This document shows positions 33,905 through 43,373 of a stretch of DNA of 49,811 nucleotides, piece after piece; the first letter of the stretch is position 1; each line of letters begins with the position of its first letter. Origin of the DNA: Vibrio ichthyoenteri ATCC 700023 (lineage in GTDB: Bacteria > Pseudomonadota > Gammaproteobacteria > Enterobacterales > Vibrionaceae); assembly GCF_000222605.1 (NCBI RefSeq), contig NZ_AFWF01000030.1, positions 1 to 49,811 on the forward strand. The letters are read 5' to 3'. Position numbers and translations under genes: made by a program. Under the pieces are notes generated by a model. It ran no database searches, was not told the origin of the DNA, and was given only the letters and a program-made list of their open reading frames with translations.

Positions 33905-33955
33905 AGCAGGAATTGACTCGACTCTCTCTATTCAGTGGCAAGTCGCAGCTAATAA

Positions 33956-33981
33956 AAAGGGAGCCTTAAGCTCCCTTCTTG
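33956..33981. terminator. Bidirectional terminator between M48 gene and site-2 protease gene
   Basis: AAGGGAGC - CTTAA - GCTCCCTT with T-rich flanks on both strands. Confidence 0.85.
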
Positions 33982-34010
33982 TTTATTGTTAACGCATAAA
34001 TACGATTTTG

Positions 34011-35093
34011 TTAGGTGCCAAGCAACTGTAAAGGAAGCTGCAGTAGCGCATCACCACTTTGAGCAAAGTACCAAATAATCGCCACTAGACCTGCAACAAG
34101 CGCGACATACCATACACCAGCAACGATTTGACCATAACGGTCGAGCGGCAGTAGATGGCTATGGTGGCGGTAACGCCACTCCATAATAATCTCAAGCGTA
34201 CCCATGATCAGCAAGAAACCGAGTAAGCTCAAACCCAGCGTATAGCTAAGGAACACCCCGCCAATAGCGGCCGCTGTACACAGCACCATTCCGGTTAGGC
34301 TATTCATTGACAAACTGATGCTTTTCAATATATGACCACCATCAAGCGGTAGAATGGGTAACAAATTAAAGAGGTTTAAGAAGGCGTTAAACGCGGCAAG
34401 ACCGGCAAAAAACATTTCGCCCGTTACCCAGTAAAAAACCAGTAAAATCAAAGAGAGCACAAAACCAAACATTGGCCCCATTATCGAAATAACGACATCT
34501 TGCCAGCGTGTGTTGATTTTTTCATCCGTGAGCGCTAATCCGCCTAAAAATGGGACTAAGTAAATACCTTTGGTCTTCATGCCAAAATATTTCATCGCTT
34601 TCACATGACCGTATTCATGTACGACCAAGCAGGCGATCAACGCGATGGCAAATTGGAATGAAAATAACCATGAATACGCTGCCAAACTGGCAGAAGCTAA
34701 TACCACTTTGATCAGTTTGGCGCTTTTTAGCATTTTCATGCCAAGCGAAAATAAGCCAATTAAACTAAATCGTTTCTCTGGCTTGGGCGCAACAACAGGA
34801 CTTTGTTGTTCAATATCTTTACTGTTGCGCTCTCCTTGGCTGATGAGCTGCTGGTTCACTTTTACTTGGTAGTGGAAAGAGAATGGCTGCCAAACAACGT
34901 TTGCATCCAATTCACAATTCAGAACTTCGTCGCCATTTTGTAAAACGAAGCTATGCAATGTTTTCTCTTGGCGGTCAGCATCAGCCGTAAGTTGCGAGAC
35001 AATTTGATTGTCCCAATACAATTCTTGCCAACCTGCCATGCTGCCCTCGAGTCTTAGAGGACGGCCAAGGAACTCAATTGAGAGTAATTCCAA
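34011..35093 (-). CDS. Site-2 protease family (M50) membrane metalloprotease
   Basis: 360-aa protein. A soluble N-terminal part (~1-115) precedes about six membrane helices. VVHEYGHVKAMKYFG carries HExxH, and NLLPILPLDGGHILKSIS carries the second motif (N/D-x-x-P-x-x-x-L-D-G-G) with the third zinc ligand, so the active site is complete. Such proteases cut membrane-bound substrates such as anti-sigma factors. No PDZ domain is visible and the substrate is unknown. Convergent with the M48 gene. Confidence 0.88.
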   Translation of the reverse strand: MELLSIEFLGRPLRLEGSMAGWQELYWDNQIVSQLTADADRQEKTLHSFVLQNGDEVLNCELDANVVWQPFSFHYQVKVNQQLISQGERNSKDIEQQSPVVAPKPEKRFSLIGLFSLGMKMLKSAKLIKVVLASASLAAYSWLFSFQFAIALIACLVVHEYGHVKAMKYFGMKTKGIYLVPFLGGLALTDEKINTRWQDVVISIMGPMFGFVLSLILLVFYWVTGEMFFAGLAAFNAFLNLFNLLPILPLDGGHILKSISLSMNSLTGMVLCTAAAIGGVFLSYTLGLSLLGFLLIMGTLEIIMEWRYRHHSHLLPLDRYGQIVAGVWYVALVAGLVAIIWYFAQSGDALLQLPLQLLGT

Positions 35094-35357
35094 TTTTTAA
35101 CCTATTAATTTGCTATATAAACCACGTCAATTATGCCGCGCGGCACTAACAAGGTAAAGCAAAGGTGTTATTTTGTTACGCGGTCACTCAGATTAAGTTA
35201 TTGACGGGGTTTTGATTGTTACTGCATTAACAAGATATTTCAGCAAAATGTCATTTTACGCCAGTTAAACCTTTGCGTTACCGAATGCCCCTTCCAATTA
35301 GTCGGATAAAGTGGATAATAAGCCCCGTTATTAATCCCGACTATATGTGAGTCCATT

Positions 35358-35915
35358 ATGTCTATTGAAGCTACAATGCTACAACGTTGCGAATCTAAGT
35401 GTGAACTATGTGGTGCAGATGCCCCATTGACTGCGTACGCGGTACCGCCGCACGGTCACGTAACGGTAGATTACGGCATCATGGTATGTGACAAATGTCT
35501 GGGTGAAATTGAAGATCCTAAAGACATTAACCACTGGCGTTGTCTAAGTGACAGCATGTGGAGCCAAGTGGTTCCTGTGCAAGTTACTGCATGGCGTCAA
35601 CTAACTCGTCTTAACTCAGAAAGCTGGGCTCAAGATGCGCTAGACATGATGTACATGGAAGAAGAAACTAAGAACTGGGCTATGCAAGGTATGTCTGCTG
35701 ACGACAAACCTTTCGATGTAAACGGCGCAGAGCTTAAAAAAGGTGACGACGTAACTGTTATCAAAGACCTTCCAATCAAAGGCAGCACTCAAGTAATCAA
35801 GCAAGGCACGGTTATCCGTGGTATCGCATTGACTGACGACCCTAAACTTATCTCTGGTAAAGTGAACGGCGGCCAATCTATGTATGTTATTGCTGAATAC
35901 TGCCGTAAAAAATAA
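35358..35915 (+). CDS. yjdM: PhnA/YjdM family protein
   Basis: 185-aa soluble protein. The N-terminal zinc ribbon has CESKCELCG and CDKCLGEI; the C-terminal PhnA domain reads GDDVTVIKDLPIKGSTQVIK, then GKVNGGQSMYVIAEYC. The E. coli gene was once linked to phosphonate use, but it is outside the phn pathway and its role is unclear (recalled). Longer than E. coli PhnA (about 111 aa) by a helical middle region. Codon use looks highly optimised. ATG start after a typical promoter gap. Confidence 0.9.
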   Translation: MSIEATMLQRCESKCELCGADAPLTAYAVPPHGHVTVDYGIMVCDKCLGEIEDPKDINHWRCLSDSMWSQVVPVQVTAWRQLTRLNSESWAQDALDMMYMEEETKNWAMQGMSADDKPFDVNGAELKKGDDVTVIKDLPIKGSTQVIKQGTVIRGIALTDDPKLISGKVNGGQSMYVIAEYCRKK

Positions 35916-35935
35916 TCGCTAAGATTAAAAAGAAT

Positions 35936-35962
35936 AAAGCACCTTCACGGTGCTTTATTTTT
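35936..35962 (+). terminator. Terminator of yjdM
   Basis: AAAGCACC - TTCAC - GGTGCTTT followed by ATTTTT. Confidence 0.85.
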
Positions 35963-35979
35963 ATCCGCTGTCCCTCTCA

Positions 35980-37530
35980 CTAAGCAATCTTTTTGATCAC
36001 TTCGGCCAGCTCGCTGGTACTGTCTTGAACCTTACTGTTCATTTCATTGGTTAACGTCATCAACTCATACGAATCCGTGTATTTAAGATTGATAGATTGA
36101 ATGTTTTCATTGATCTCATCAGACACATGCACTTGCTCTTCAATCGCGACCGCAATTTGTTGGTTACGGTCCACCACATCTTGTACTAACTCTTCAAGTA
36201 GTTGGATGCTCTGTTGTGCTTCCGCCAGTAACTCAACAGTGCTAGAAGACTTTTCATTGCCTTTATGCAGTGCGTTAACAGCAGTCTTACTGCCGCTTTG
36301 AATACTCTCCACCGCAGACTTAATTTCGGTCGTTGACTCTTGAGTACGCTGCGCCAAGGTGCGCACTTCATCGGCGACAACGGCAAAGCCACGGCCCTGC
36401 TCACCGGCGCGCGCAGCTTCTATTGCCGCATTTAATGCCAGTAGATTGGTTTGCTCGGCAATATCATTGATAACTTCTACAACAGAACCAATTTGTTCGG
36501 TTTGATGATTGAGATCGGTGACGGTTTCAGAGATTTGCTTAAGCTCACTCACCAATTCAAGAACAGAATGGTTGACGTTGTCGATAACACCACGGCTACT
36601 GGTCATGGTATTTTGTGCCGTTAATGTCGCATCGGCGGTAGCTTGCGCATTTTGTGAAATTTCAGCGGAAGCCGCTTGCATTTCATTAACCGAAGTCGCT
36701 ACCACGTCGATCTCCACTTTCTGCTCGCTCAGGTTTTGCGTCACACGTTCACTATTACTCGCTGCCGAATCCGCATTAGTTTTGGTTTCCTCACAAGAAT
36801 CCATGACCGATATTCCAACGCGTCCCAATAAAGCATCCGCATATTGCTTGCGCATCTTCATTCCAAGCGCGATTTCAGATAGATCATTCACGCGGCCAAA
36901 GTAGATGTATTCCATCATGGGGTTGTTAAAATCTTGCCTTGCCTCTTGCGCGAGTTTTTCCAAAGGACGGGTTAGCACGTAACTAGAAAGCGCCGTCAAC
37001 ACGGCAACAGCACCGAGTGCGACTATAGGGCTTTGGCCATAATTAATTAATACGTTTCCGACCGCGCAAGCCGCAGCAACACAGATTGTTGTGCGCATCC
37101 ATAAACGTGTACGAGGTAATTGCAGTAACAATGAACTGCTCCCTCTACGTAATTTGGCATAGATTTTTTCAGCACGATCGACATAAATTCGCTCAGGTTT
37201 AAAACGGACAGATTGATACTCCACCGTTTGCCCATTGTATTTTATCGGGGACGCAAACGCATCGACCCAATAGTAACCGCCGCCTTTACGTTGATTTTTT
37301 ACCATCCCCATCCAGTGTTTACCGGCCTGAAGATGGCTCCATAAATCCTTAAAAGCGGCCTTTGGCATGTCTCTATGGCGCACAATATTATGCGGTTTAC
37401 CGACAAGTTCCCCGTCTTCAAAACCTGCAACTTCACTAAAATGGGCGCTTGCATATTTTATATAACTGGAAGGGTCTGTAATTGATATTAGGTTGTAGTT
37501 ATTTGGATAGTCGTATTCCATTTCGCTCAT
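35980..37530 (-). CDS. PAS-containing methyl-accepting chemotaxis protein (Aer-like)
   Basis: 516 aa. A cytoplasmic PAS domain (~10-125: [37 protein letters not shown]) is followed by two adjacent membrane helices (~145-190) and a cytoplasmic signalling domain with the conserved hairpin [20 protein letters not shown] and [16 protein letters not shown]. With no periplasmic domain it probably senses redox state or oxygen like Aer, if the PAS binds FAD; the cofactor is not proved. No CheB/CheR tether pentapeptide at the C-terminus. Confidence 0.92.
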   Translation of the reverse strand: MSEMEYDYPNNYNLISITDPSSYIKYASAHFSEVAGFEDGELVGKPHNIVRHRDMPKAAFKDLWSHLQAGKHWMGMVKNQRKGGGYYWVDAFASPIKYNGQTVEYQSVRFKPERIYVDRAEKIYAKLRRGSSSLLLQLPRTRLWMRTTICVAAACAVGNVLINYGQSPIVALGAVAVLTALSSYVLTRPLEKLAQEARQDFNNPMMEYIYFGRVNDLSEIALGMKMRKQYADALLGRVGISVMDSCEETKTNADSAASNSERVTQNLSEQKVEIDVVATSVNEMQAASAEISQNAQATADATLTAQNTMTSSRGVIDNVNHSVLELVSELKQISETVTDLNHQTEQIGSVVEVINDIAEQTNLLALNAAIEAARAGEQGRGFAVVADEVRTLAQRTQESTTEIKSAVESIQSGSKTAVNALHKGNEKSSSTVELLAEAQQSIQLLEELVQDVVDRNQQIAVAIEEQVHVSDEINENIQSINLKYTDSYELMTLTNEMNSKVQDSTSELAEVIKKIA

Positions 37531-37691
37531 AGTTTATCCTTACCTAGTCACTGACTTAAATTATATTTATGCAATTAAGCACTTATCGTCATACGTAAGA
37601 ATAGAGCAATATTTCGTGCCGCAAGGGGTAATCCAGCTTAACTATCAGTGAAATTAAGCTAAGTATTTAACGAACAACATTTTATTTATGC

Positions 37692-37722
37692 AAAAAAAAA
37701 CGCCAGTGTAAAACACTGGCGT
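37692..37722 (-). terminator. Terminator of the small gene at 37738
   Basis: Minus strand ACGCCAGTG - TTTTA - CACTGGCGT followed by a run of T's. Confidence 0.9.
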
Positions 37723-37737
37723 CTTAAATTTGTCTTT

Positions 37738-37929
37738 TTATCGGTTTAAACCGATGTCTTTCTGCATATGGATCGATAAGTCGCTTGCATAGTATGTGCG
37801 AGCCTCTTCGCGATCAGTGAACAGAATATCTAACAGATGAACAAACAATCCTTTGATGGTAACCGAGTAGGTTTTTCTGTCCTTAGAAGGGGTGTTGATT
37901 ATGGTTGTAGCGTCTAATACTTGTGCCAT
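37738..37929 (-). CDS. Small DUF1127-like protein
   Basis: 63 aa from ATG 37929 (a longer start at 37953 adds 8 residues). The end, YYASDLSIHMQKDIGLNR, resembles the DUF1127/YjiS signature in which proteins end ...LKDIGLxR, but the N-terminal Arg-rich part of that family is not clear. Monocistronic with a strong terminator. DUF1127 proteins in other bacteria affect RNA turnover and phosphate or colonisation traits; that link is tentative. Confidence 0.6.
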   Translation of the reverse strand: MAQVLDATTIINTPSKDRKTYSVTIKGLFVHLLDILFTDREEARTYYASDLSIHMQKDIGLNR

Positions 37930-38132
37930 ATGTGCCTCTTCTTGAAATCGCATAACTCAGCTTGAAGACATTTTAACGTTGATTTTATCGTAAGTTAAAA
38001 TGACAATAATTCAAAAATGGCATTAGTTTATCTAATAAAACAACTCGATAACATGCTCAGTAGTCAAATATGCAACCCTAGACTTCAACGGCACCTAAAA
38101 CTCGAATATTGGTGAATAATTATTCAAGCAAT

Positions 38133-38193
38133 AAAAAACGCCCCACTTCCACGCAACAATTATTAAACATAATCCTTGAGTTTTAGTGAGGCG
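38133..38193 (-). terminator. Possible long-loop terminator after terC
   Basis: Minus strand CGCCTCACT and AGTGGGGCG (one mismatch/wobble) separated by about 40 nt and followed by TTTTTTATT. The stem is good, but the long loop makes this uncertain. The rest of 37954-38230 is AT-rich with no gene seen. Confidence 0.45.
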
Positions 38194-38230
38194 GAGATCG
38201 CATTTTAATTAGCTGAAATATCGGAAATAA

Positions 38231-39175
38231 TTAAGCCTGCTGTGCCATGCTACGTTGCTTAAGAATTGAAGCAACTACGGCCACCGTCATTGTAATCAAC
38301 AAGACAAGTAGAGAAACGGGTGTTGGAATTGCCCACTCGGTTCCGACAAGCAACATCTTAATACCGATGAATACCATGATGAAGGACAACGCTGGTTTTA
38401 GATAAATAAACTTATCCATCATGCCTTGTAGTACGAAGTACAAAGAACGTAAACCAAGCAGCGCAAATACGTTAGCAGCTAAAACGAGGAATGGTTCACG
38501 GGTCACCGCAAAGATCGCCGGAATAGAATCCAGTGCGAACATCACGTCCATGAACGCGATCACACCAATAACGATCATCATTGGTGTTACACAACGCTTG
38601 CCATTTTCAATCACTGTCAGCGCATTTCCACGGTAACCATCGGTCACAGTAGCAAATTTGCGAATGATTTTTTCAGGTAGTGGGTTCACTTCTTCCTCTT
38701 CACCTTTATCGCGCGCGAGTTGGATACCAGTCCAAATTAGGAATGCGGCAAAGATGTAAAGAATCCAGTGGTATTGAGCAAGCAACTGTGCACCAACTGC
38801 AATCATGATTGCACGAAGAACAAGCGCACCGATCACGCCCCATAGCAATGCTCGTGGGCGTAAATGCTCAGGCACTGAATACTGAGTGAAGATGATCGCA
38901 AAGACAAATAGGTTGTCGACACTTAATGATTTTTCAAGCAGGTAGCCCGTTAAAAATGAAACGGTGGCTTTTTCGGCTGTGTAGCTGCTTCCTGGCGCAT
39001 AAAAATCCCAGAAGAAATAGATAGAGCCAGCGAAAAGAAAAGCAAGTACAAACCAGAAGACACTCCAGACAGCGGCTTTTTTGATAGTGATGTTACCACC
39101 ACGTGTTTGCCAAATATCGAGAGCAACAAGAGCGAGCGTTACTAGACCAAGGCCTAGATAGGTAGATGGGGTCAT
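38231..39175 (-). CDS. alx: TerC/Alx family manganese exporter
   Basis: 314-aa membrane protein from ATG 39175 (GGAGG five nt upstream). It has about nine helices with the acidic membrane motifs typical of TerC (EKSLSVDNLFVFAIIF; FMDVMFALDSIPAIFAVT). E. coli Alx and related proteins export Mn2+ or supply it to secreted enzymes. The Mn riboswitch upstream strongly supports the manganese role. The upstream TTG at 39187 is not needed. Confidence 0.93.
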   Translation of the reverse strand: MTPSTYLGLGLVTLALVALDIWQTRGGNITIKKAAVWSVFWFVLAFLFAGSIYFFWDFYAPGSSYTAEKATVSFLTGYLLEKSLSVDNLFVFAIIFTQYSVPEHLRPRALLWGVIGALVLRAIMIAVGAQLLAQYHWILYIFAAFLIWTGIQLARDKGEEEEVNPLPEKIIRKFATVTDGYRGNALTVIENGKRCVTPMMIVIGVIAFMDVMFALDSIPAIFAVTREPFLVLAANVFALLGLRSLYFVLQGMMDKFIYLKPALSFIMVFIGIKMLLVGTEWAIPTPVSLLVLLITMTVAVVASILKQRSMAQQA

Positions 39176-39180
39176 TTTAT

Positions 39181-39225
39181 CCTCCAAATAACGGAGGGAT
39201 CGGTGCGTTCATGCTAACGATCCCT
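39181..39225 (-). promoter_or_regulatory. Expression platform: SD-sequestering hairpin of alx
   Basis: In the alx mRNA, CCTCC (39197-39193) can pair with the Shine-Dalgarno GGAGG (39185-39181) over a 7-nt loop. An upstream hairpin, AGGGATCG (39225-39218) with CGATCCCT (39202-39195), uses three of the same bases, so the two are largely exclusive: one hides and the other frees the ribosome site. Confidence 0.7.
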
Positions 39226-39278
39226 ACCGCAAACAAACAGCCTCATACCTCGATTAGAAGGCATAAGGATTTGAATAC

Positions 39279-39375
39279 GTTGGTCTCGTCGAAGCGCATA
39301 ACGCTTATACTTACCGGAAAGGCATTGCCTAACGAGATGACGATAAGTAAACCAGAGGCGACTACTCCCCAAACG
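39279..39375 (-). promoter_or_regulatory. yybP-ykoY manganese riboswitch aptamer
   Basis: On the minus strand the leader contains CGTTTGGGGAGTAGTCG and, about 70 nt on, CGACGAGACCAACG. GGGGAGTAG and CGAGACC are hallmarks of yybP-ykoY; CGTTTGG pairs with CCAACG (P1), and GTCG pairs with CGAC. Location before a TerC/Alx gene is the classical context. Confidence 0.88.
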
Positions 39376-39418
39376 CCGCGGATTGTATGCCTCAAATGAT
39401 ATTTCGTCTACAAGAAAA

Positions 39419-39450
39419 TCAAAAAGGAGCAAAATAATGCTCCTTTTTTT
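39419..39450. terminator. Bidirectional terminator between the 31-aa ORF and the riboswitch
   Basis: GGAGC - AAAATAAT - GCTCC with a T-run on either strand. On the minus strand it ends the small ORF at 39450 before alx transcription. Confidence 0.85.
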
Positions 39451-39545
39451 TACATTCCCCCACCGGGAATTAAGTAGACCATCGCGGCCCATACTGATAT
39501 CCAACTGATGACGACAGCGATATCAAGCCAATCCTTACTCCACAC
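39450..39545 (-). CDS. 31-aa single-helix membrane peptide
   Basis: GTG start with GGGAG 5 nt upstream. It reads MWSKDWLDIAVVISWISV then WAAMVYLIPGGGM: a Trp/Lys-bearing N-terminus, one membrane helix and a Gly-rich end. A strong terminator follows at once, and no larger gene fills this gap. No named family is known to me. Proximity to alx may be chance. Confidence 0.65.
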   Translation of the reverse strand: MWSKDWLDIAVVISWISVWAAMVYLIPGGGM

Positions 39546-39628
39546 AGCAACTCCCTATTCATTAATTACGATCAAATGAATCGGAGAATAAGTAGCAAAG
39601 CCCATGCCAAGTGTGCGAAATTTAATCA

Positions 39629-41359
39629 CTAATTAGCATTAACAACTTGTGGGTCACTTAATACTTCTGGATTATCTTTTAGATACATAATGAAGCAATC
39701 AGCCATGGATAGGTTCGAGATCTTACCTTCCCCTCTCATATTGAGAATAGCTTCATAGCCTTCTTTGCCTTTCATTGAATAAGCAGAAGAAGAGCCAGTA
39801 TATATTCGTTCAGCTTCGACAGGCTGCCACCCCACACTGGGCAACGCTATTTCCAATTGAGCAATGCGTTCACCTTTTGGCGCATTAGCATCATATTGAT
39901 AACGCAAGTTAGCGGTGTACGGGTAAGACCCTGAGCCCGTTCCTTCTACGCCATTTTTCAAGGCATTGTTTATTGCACCTTCAAGCACTTGAGCAATATA
40001 GGCGCCTTTGATCTCGTAGGCGCCAATCGGAACTAAAAACGGCAATACCTTTCCGGCTATATCGGCAACTGATATGTCACCTACGGCAATTGAATTTCGC
40101 ACACCACCTGCATTATGAATTGCAAAATCGGCATGAATGCCATTTTGCTTTAAAGCGTAGACAAAGGAATCCGCCACCATAGGTGCTATTTCACTGCCGC
40201 CTTGTTGGTCTGGAATTCTAATATGGCGCAATTTCCTGGTTGTGTGTGCAAGAATCGTCTTTTGTTGCTCGCGCACACGGGCTTGATAGCGTTTGACTAA
40301 CAACTGCTGTATTGCGAGATCTTTTTTACATACCGCCACATTAGGATGAGCGTGAACAAACTCCCTTATTGGCAAGTAATTGTCATCCTGCCAAGATTGG
40401 CTCATCGTGGTATCGACAAATAATCGTCGTCCCAGTAGCAGTTCGTTCTTGCCATTAAATGCAGTGACTTGCCCACTTGCATCAAAATCAATATCACAGT
40501 GGCCTAGAGACAAGGCATGAAAACCGGCTTGAACGACATAAGTTTGCTTAACTTTTACGCCGTAATCATCGCTCTTTGTCAAACCAATTTGACTAAAATC
40601 ACCTTGTAGAACGTGACTATGCCCGCCAACAATCAATGAAATTCCATCCACATGATTAGCGAAATCGAGATCAACCTCATAACCCATATGGCTAAGCAAT
40701 ATAATCTTATTGATGCCCGCTTTGTGTATCTCAGCGACGGTATTTTTCGCGGTGGTGATGCTGCTGACAAATGGCGTGTCGATATCTGGATTTGAGATTT
40801 CCGACATTTTGTCCAGCGCCAAAGAGAAGATGGCTACCGATTCATCACCGACGTGTTTGATCACCCATTGGGCTGATTGGCTTTGTGGTTTGTACGAATA
40901 CACAGCCGGATTACAACGCAGTGTTTTCGGCTTGTCTTGACGTTCATTGGAAAGATCCCAATTACCGGCAAGTAAAGGAAAATCAATTCGTTCAGCAAAT
41001 TCGGCAACCGGAAGGTTACCCATATCAAGCTCGTGGTTGCCGATTGCCATTCCATCAAGGCCGAGTTGATTGAGCATCACCGCATTTGCTTCTCCTTTAA
41101 ACAAAGAAAAATACAAAGTGCCTTGGAAACAATCTCCGGCATGAAGGAACAGAAAAGCGCGTTGAGCTTGGTCTGCTTGTTGTTTAAGTTGTTCTGCTCG
41201 TGTTTTGATACGAGCAATTCCACCAGCGCTGACAAAAGGCGCATACGATTGCTGACCAATAGTAAGCTCAAGCTGCAAGGACGTTGGTTCAAAATAGGAA
41301 TGTGTGTCATTTATATGAGCGACTCTGATTCTGATCGCTCTATTCTTTTTCTTCATCAT
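39629..41359 (-). CDS. UshA-like 5'-nucleotidase / metallophosphatase
   Basis: 576 aa from ATG 41359 (GTG 41371 and ATG 41356 are alternatives). Metallophosphatase motifs are all present: VAHINDTHSY, AGDCFQGTLY, GNHELDMG, LLSHMG and GGHSHVL. The C-terminal 5_nucleotid_C domain has IHNAGGVRNSIAVGDISVADI and YTGSSSAYSMKGKEGYE. Unlike UshA there is no signal peptide (start MMKKKNRAIRIRVAHIND), so it appears cytoplasmic or uses another export route. Confidence 0.88.
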   Translation of the reverse strand: MMKKKNRAIRIRVAHINDTHSYFEPTSLQLELTIGQQSYAPFVSAGGIARIKTRAEQLKQQADQAQRAFLFLHAGDCFQGTLYFSLFKGEANAVMLNQLGLDGMAIGNHELDMGNLPVAEFAERIDFPLLAGNWDLSNERQDKPKTLRCNPAVYSYKPQSQSAQWVIKHVGDESVAIFSLALDKMSEISNPDIDTPFVSSITTAKNTVAEIHKAGINKIILLSHMGYEVDLDFANHVDGISLIVGGHSHVLQGDFSQIGLTKSDDYGVKVKQTYVVQAGFHALSLGHCDIDFDASGQVTAFNGKNELLLGRRLFVDTTMSQSWQDDNYLPIREFVHAHPNVAVCKKDLAIQQLLVKRYQARVREQQKTILAHTTRKLRHIRIPDQQGGSEIAPMVADSFVYALKQNGIHADFAIHNAGGVRNSIAVGDISVADIAGKVLPFLVPIGAYEIKGAYIAQVLEGAINNALKNGVEGTGSGSYPYTANLRYQYDANAPKGERIAQLEIALPSVGWQPVEAERIYTGSSSAYSMKGKEGYEAILNMRGEGKISNLSMADCFIMYLKDNPEVLSDPQVVNAN

Positions 41360-41514
41360 AATTCTTCTCACTTTTCACCGTCATGCTAACTCATTCTGAA
41401 TGACAGATTTATTACTTTTTGCGAATAATTCGCTTATGTGAGCTAACCTCCTGCTTATACAGTATTTTTCTTTTATGCTTTACTTAAGGTAATTGATAAT
41501 GGTGAGGTGGCAGT

Positions 41515-43146
41515 ATGCAATTAGAACGCATTGAAATTGCGGGCTTTCGTGGAATTAAGCGACTATCCCTTTCGTTCGAACAATTAACGACTTTGATTGG
41601 TGAAAATACTTGGGGTAAATCTTCATTACTCGATGCTCTGTCGGTTGCGCTGCCACCTGACGGCGTCCCTTACCAATTTGAGATGTCTGATTTTCATGTT
41701 GATTATTCAGTTTCTCACCCCCAGACGCAAGACTTGCAGATCGTGCTGAGTCTAGTCTCAAACGATAAAAGTGAATTACGTTCTGGTCGCTATCGAAAAA
41801 TCAAACCGATCTGGACCACTGATGATGAAAACGTACATCGTATTTACTATCGTCTCAGTGCCAGTCGCAATCAGTATGACATCGAAACCCAATACGACTT
41901 CCTTGATCACGAAGGAAACCCACTGGCTTTGCATCATGCCGTCAAGCTAGCACAAGAGTTGATGTCACTTCATCCCGTGATCCGGTTAAAGGACTCACGC
42001 CGATTTAATCGCCCTATTCAAGCCAATGGCGATCTCAATGAGCGTATCGAAAAACGCATTGATAATACCTGCCGACGATTGATGGCGATTCCAGGCCATG
42101 TCAATAAAGGTGAAATGCGCAGCAGTCTGAACTCTATGAGCATGCTGGTAGAACATTACTTTTCTTTTAAGTCCAATGCACGTAATAGCCTGCGCAAGCA
42201 AAGAGACGGCATCTTCTTTACCGGCCAGCCAAATTCTTTATCGATTTCTGAAGTGGTCGAACAAACCAATAACAAGCAAACCCGTTTGTTGTTTATGGGG
42301 TTATTGAACGCTTATCTACAAGCTAAAGGACCCAATAAACTACGACGCTGTGCTCGTCCGCTTTTGATCATTGAAGATCCTGAAGGCCGTTTGCACCCTA
42401 CCCATCTCGCTCGTGCGTGGAGTTTGTTGCAATTGCTACCGATGCAGAAAATCCTTACCACAAATAGTGGTGATTTATTGGCTCGTGTACCCATTCACAG
42501 TATTCGACGCTTGGTGCGCCAATCCGATAAAACGGTTTGTACTAGCCTCGGACTACAAAGTTTATCACGAGACGAGTTACGTAAAGTGGGCTTTCATATT
42601 CGTTTCCACCGCTCCGGCGCCCTCTTTGCTCGTTGTTGGCTGCTGGTTGAAGGGGAAACCGAAGTATGGCTATTTAACGAATTTGCGAACCAATGTGGTT
42701 ACAATTTGGCGGCAGAAGGGGTTCAGATCATTGAATTTGCCCAGTCAGGACTGAAATCTCTAATTAAAGTCGCGAAAGCTTTCGGTATTGATTGGCATGT
42801 GGTTACTGATGGTGATGCTGCAGGCAAAAAATACGCTCACACCGTTAGAACGCGGCTTGAGAATGATCAAGAACGTCACCGATTAACGGAGTTGCCTGAT
42901 CTCGATATCGAACACTATTTGTATAACCATGGTTTCGAGCCATTTTTTCGTGAGATGGTAAAGATCCCTCAAGATCATCCTATTCCTGCCAAAAAAGTGG
43001 TTCACCGTGTACTGAAGAAATTCGCTAAGCCTGATTTAGCGCTCGCGATTGTCTCTCATGGGGAAGAGAAAGGGATTGAAGGCATACCTCTTTTGATTCG
43101 TTGGACGCTAAAACGCGTTGTCACAATGGCCAATGGTAATACCTGA
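41515..43146 (+). CDS. ybjD: OLD-family ATP-dependent nuclease-like protein YbjD
   Basis: 543 aa. The N-terminal ABC-type ATPase (MQLERIEIAGFRGIKRLSLS; Walker A GENTWGKSS; LLIIEDPEGRLHP as signature/Walker B) is followed by a C-terminal TOPRIM domain (WLLVEGETEVWLFNEFA; HVVTDGDAAGKKYA). It tracks E. coli YbjD (552 aa, DUF2813) along its whole length. OLD proteins cut DNA; some class 2 members work with UvrD-like partners (Gabija), but none is adjacent. Probably a housekeeping repair protein. Confidence 0.93.
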   Translation: MQLERIEIAGFRGIKRLSLSFEQLTTLIGENTWGKSSLLDALSVALPPDGVPYQFEMSDFHVDYSVSHPQTQDLQIVLSLVSNDKSELRSGRYRKIKPIWTTDDENVHRIYYRLSASRNQYDIETQYDFLDHEGNPLALHHAVKLAQELMSLHPVIRLKDSRRFNRPIQANGDLNERIEKRIDNTCRRLMAIPGHVNKGEMRSSLNSMSMLVEHYFSFKSNARNSLRKQRDGIFFTGQPNSLSISEVVEQTNNKQTRLLFMGLLNAYLQAKGPNKLRRCARPLLIIEDPEGRLHPTHLARAWSLLQLLPMQKILTTNSGDLLARVPIHSIRRLVRQSDKTVCTSLGLQSLSRDELRKVGFHIRFHRSGALFARCWLLVEGETEVWLFNEFANQCGYNLAAEGVQIIEFAQSGLKSLIKVAKAFGIDWHVVTDGDAAGKKYAHTVRTRLENDQERHRLTELPDLDIEHYLYNHGFEPFFREMVKIPQDHPIPAKKVVHRVLKKFAKPDLALAIVSHGEEKGIEGIPLLIRWTLKRVVTMANGNT

Positions 43147-43373
43147 CGCGCTGCGACAAGGCTTTTTGGCCAATCGACTTGATGGTTTGTTACAGATGAT
43201 TTGCTATATCGCTGACTGAATTTTACGCCTTAACCCATGTAAGGTTATCGCACTAAAGTAAAGTTCAGTAGCGATTCAATTTTCCTGATAGTGACTCCCC
43301 TCGTTTTGGGATACACAAATACGCGCTGAAATCTTATCACTATGGTTGGCTCGCCCATTCAACGACAACGGCC

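Noticed and set aside
39214-39504. 96-codon minus-strand frame across the riboswitch and terminator
   Set aside because: It runs through the conserved aptamer and a terminator hairpin and has no ribosome site; RNA structure explains the region.
41033-41389. 118-codon plus-strand frame opposite the nucleotidase gene
   Set aside because: The minus-strand gene has all catalytic motifs; this frame has no recognisable protein features.
41515-43146. Gabija-type anti-phage system (OLD nuclease)
   Set aside because: No UvrD-like GajB partner is adjacent and the protein follows the housekeeping YbjD along its whole length.
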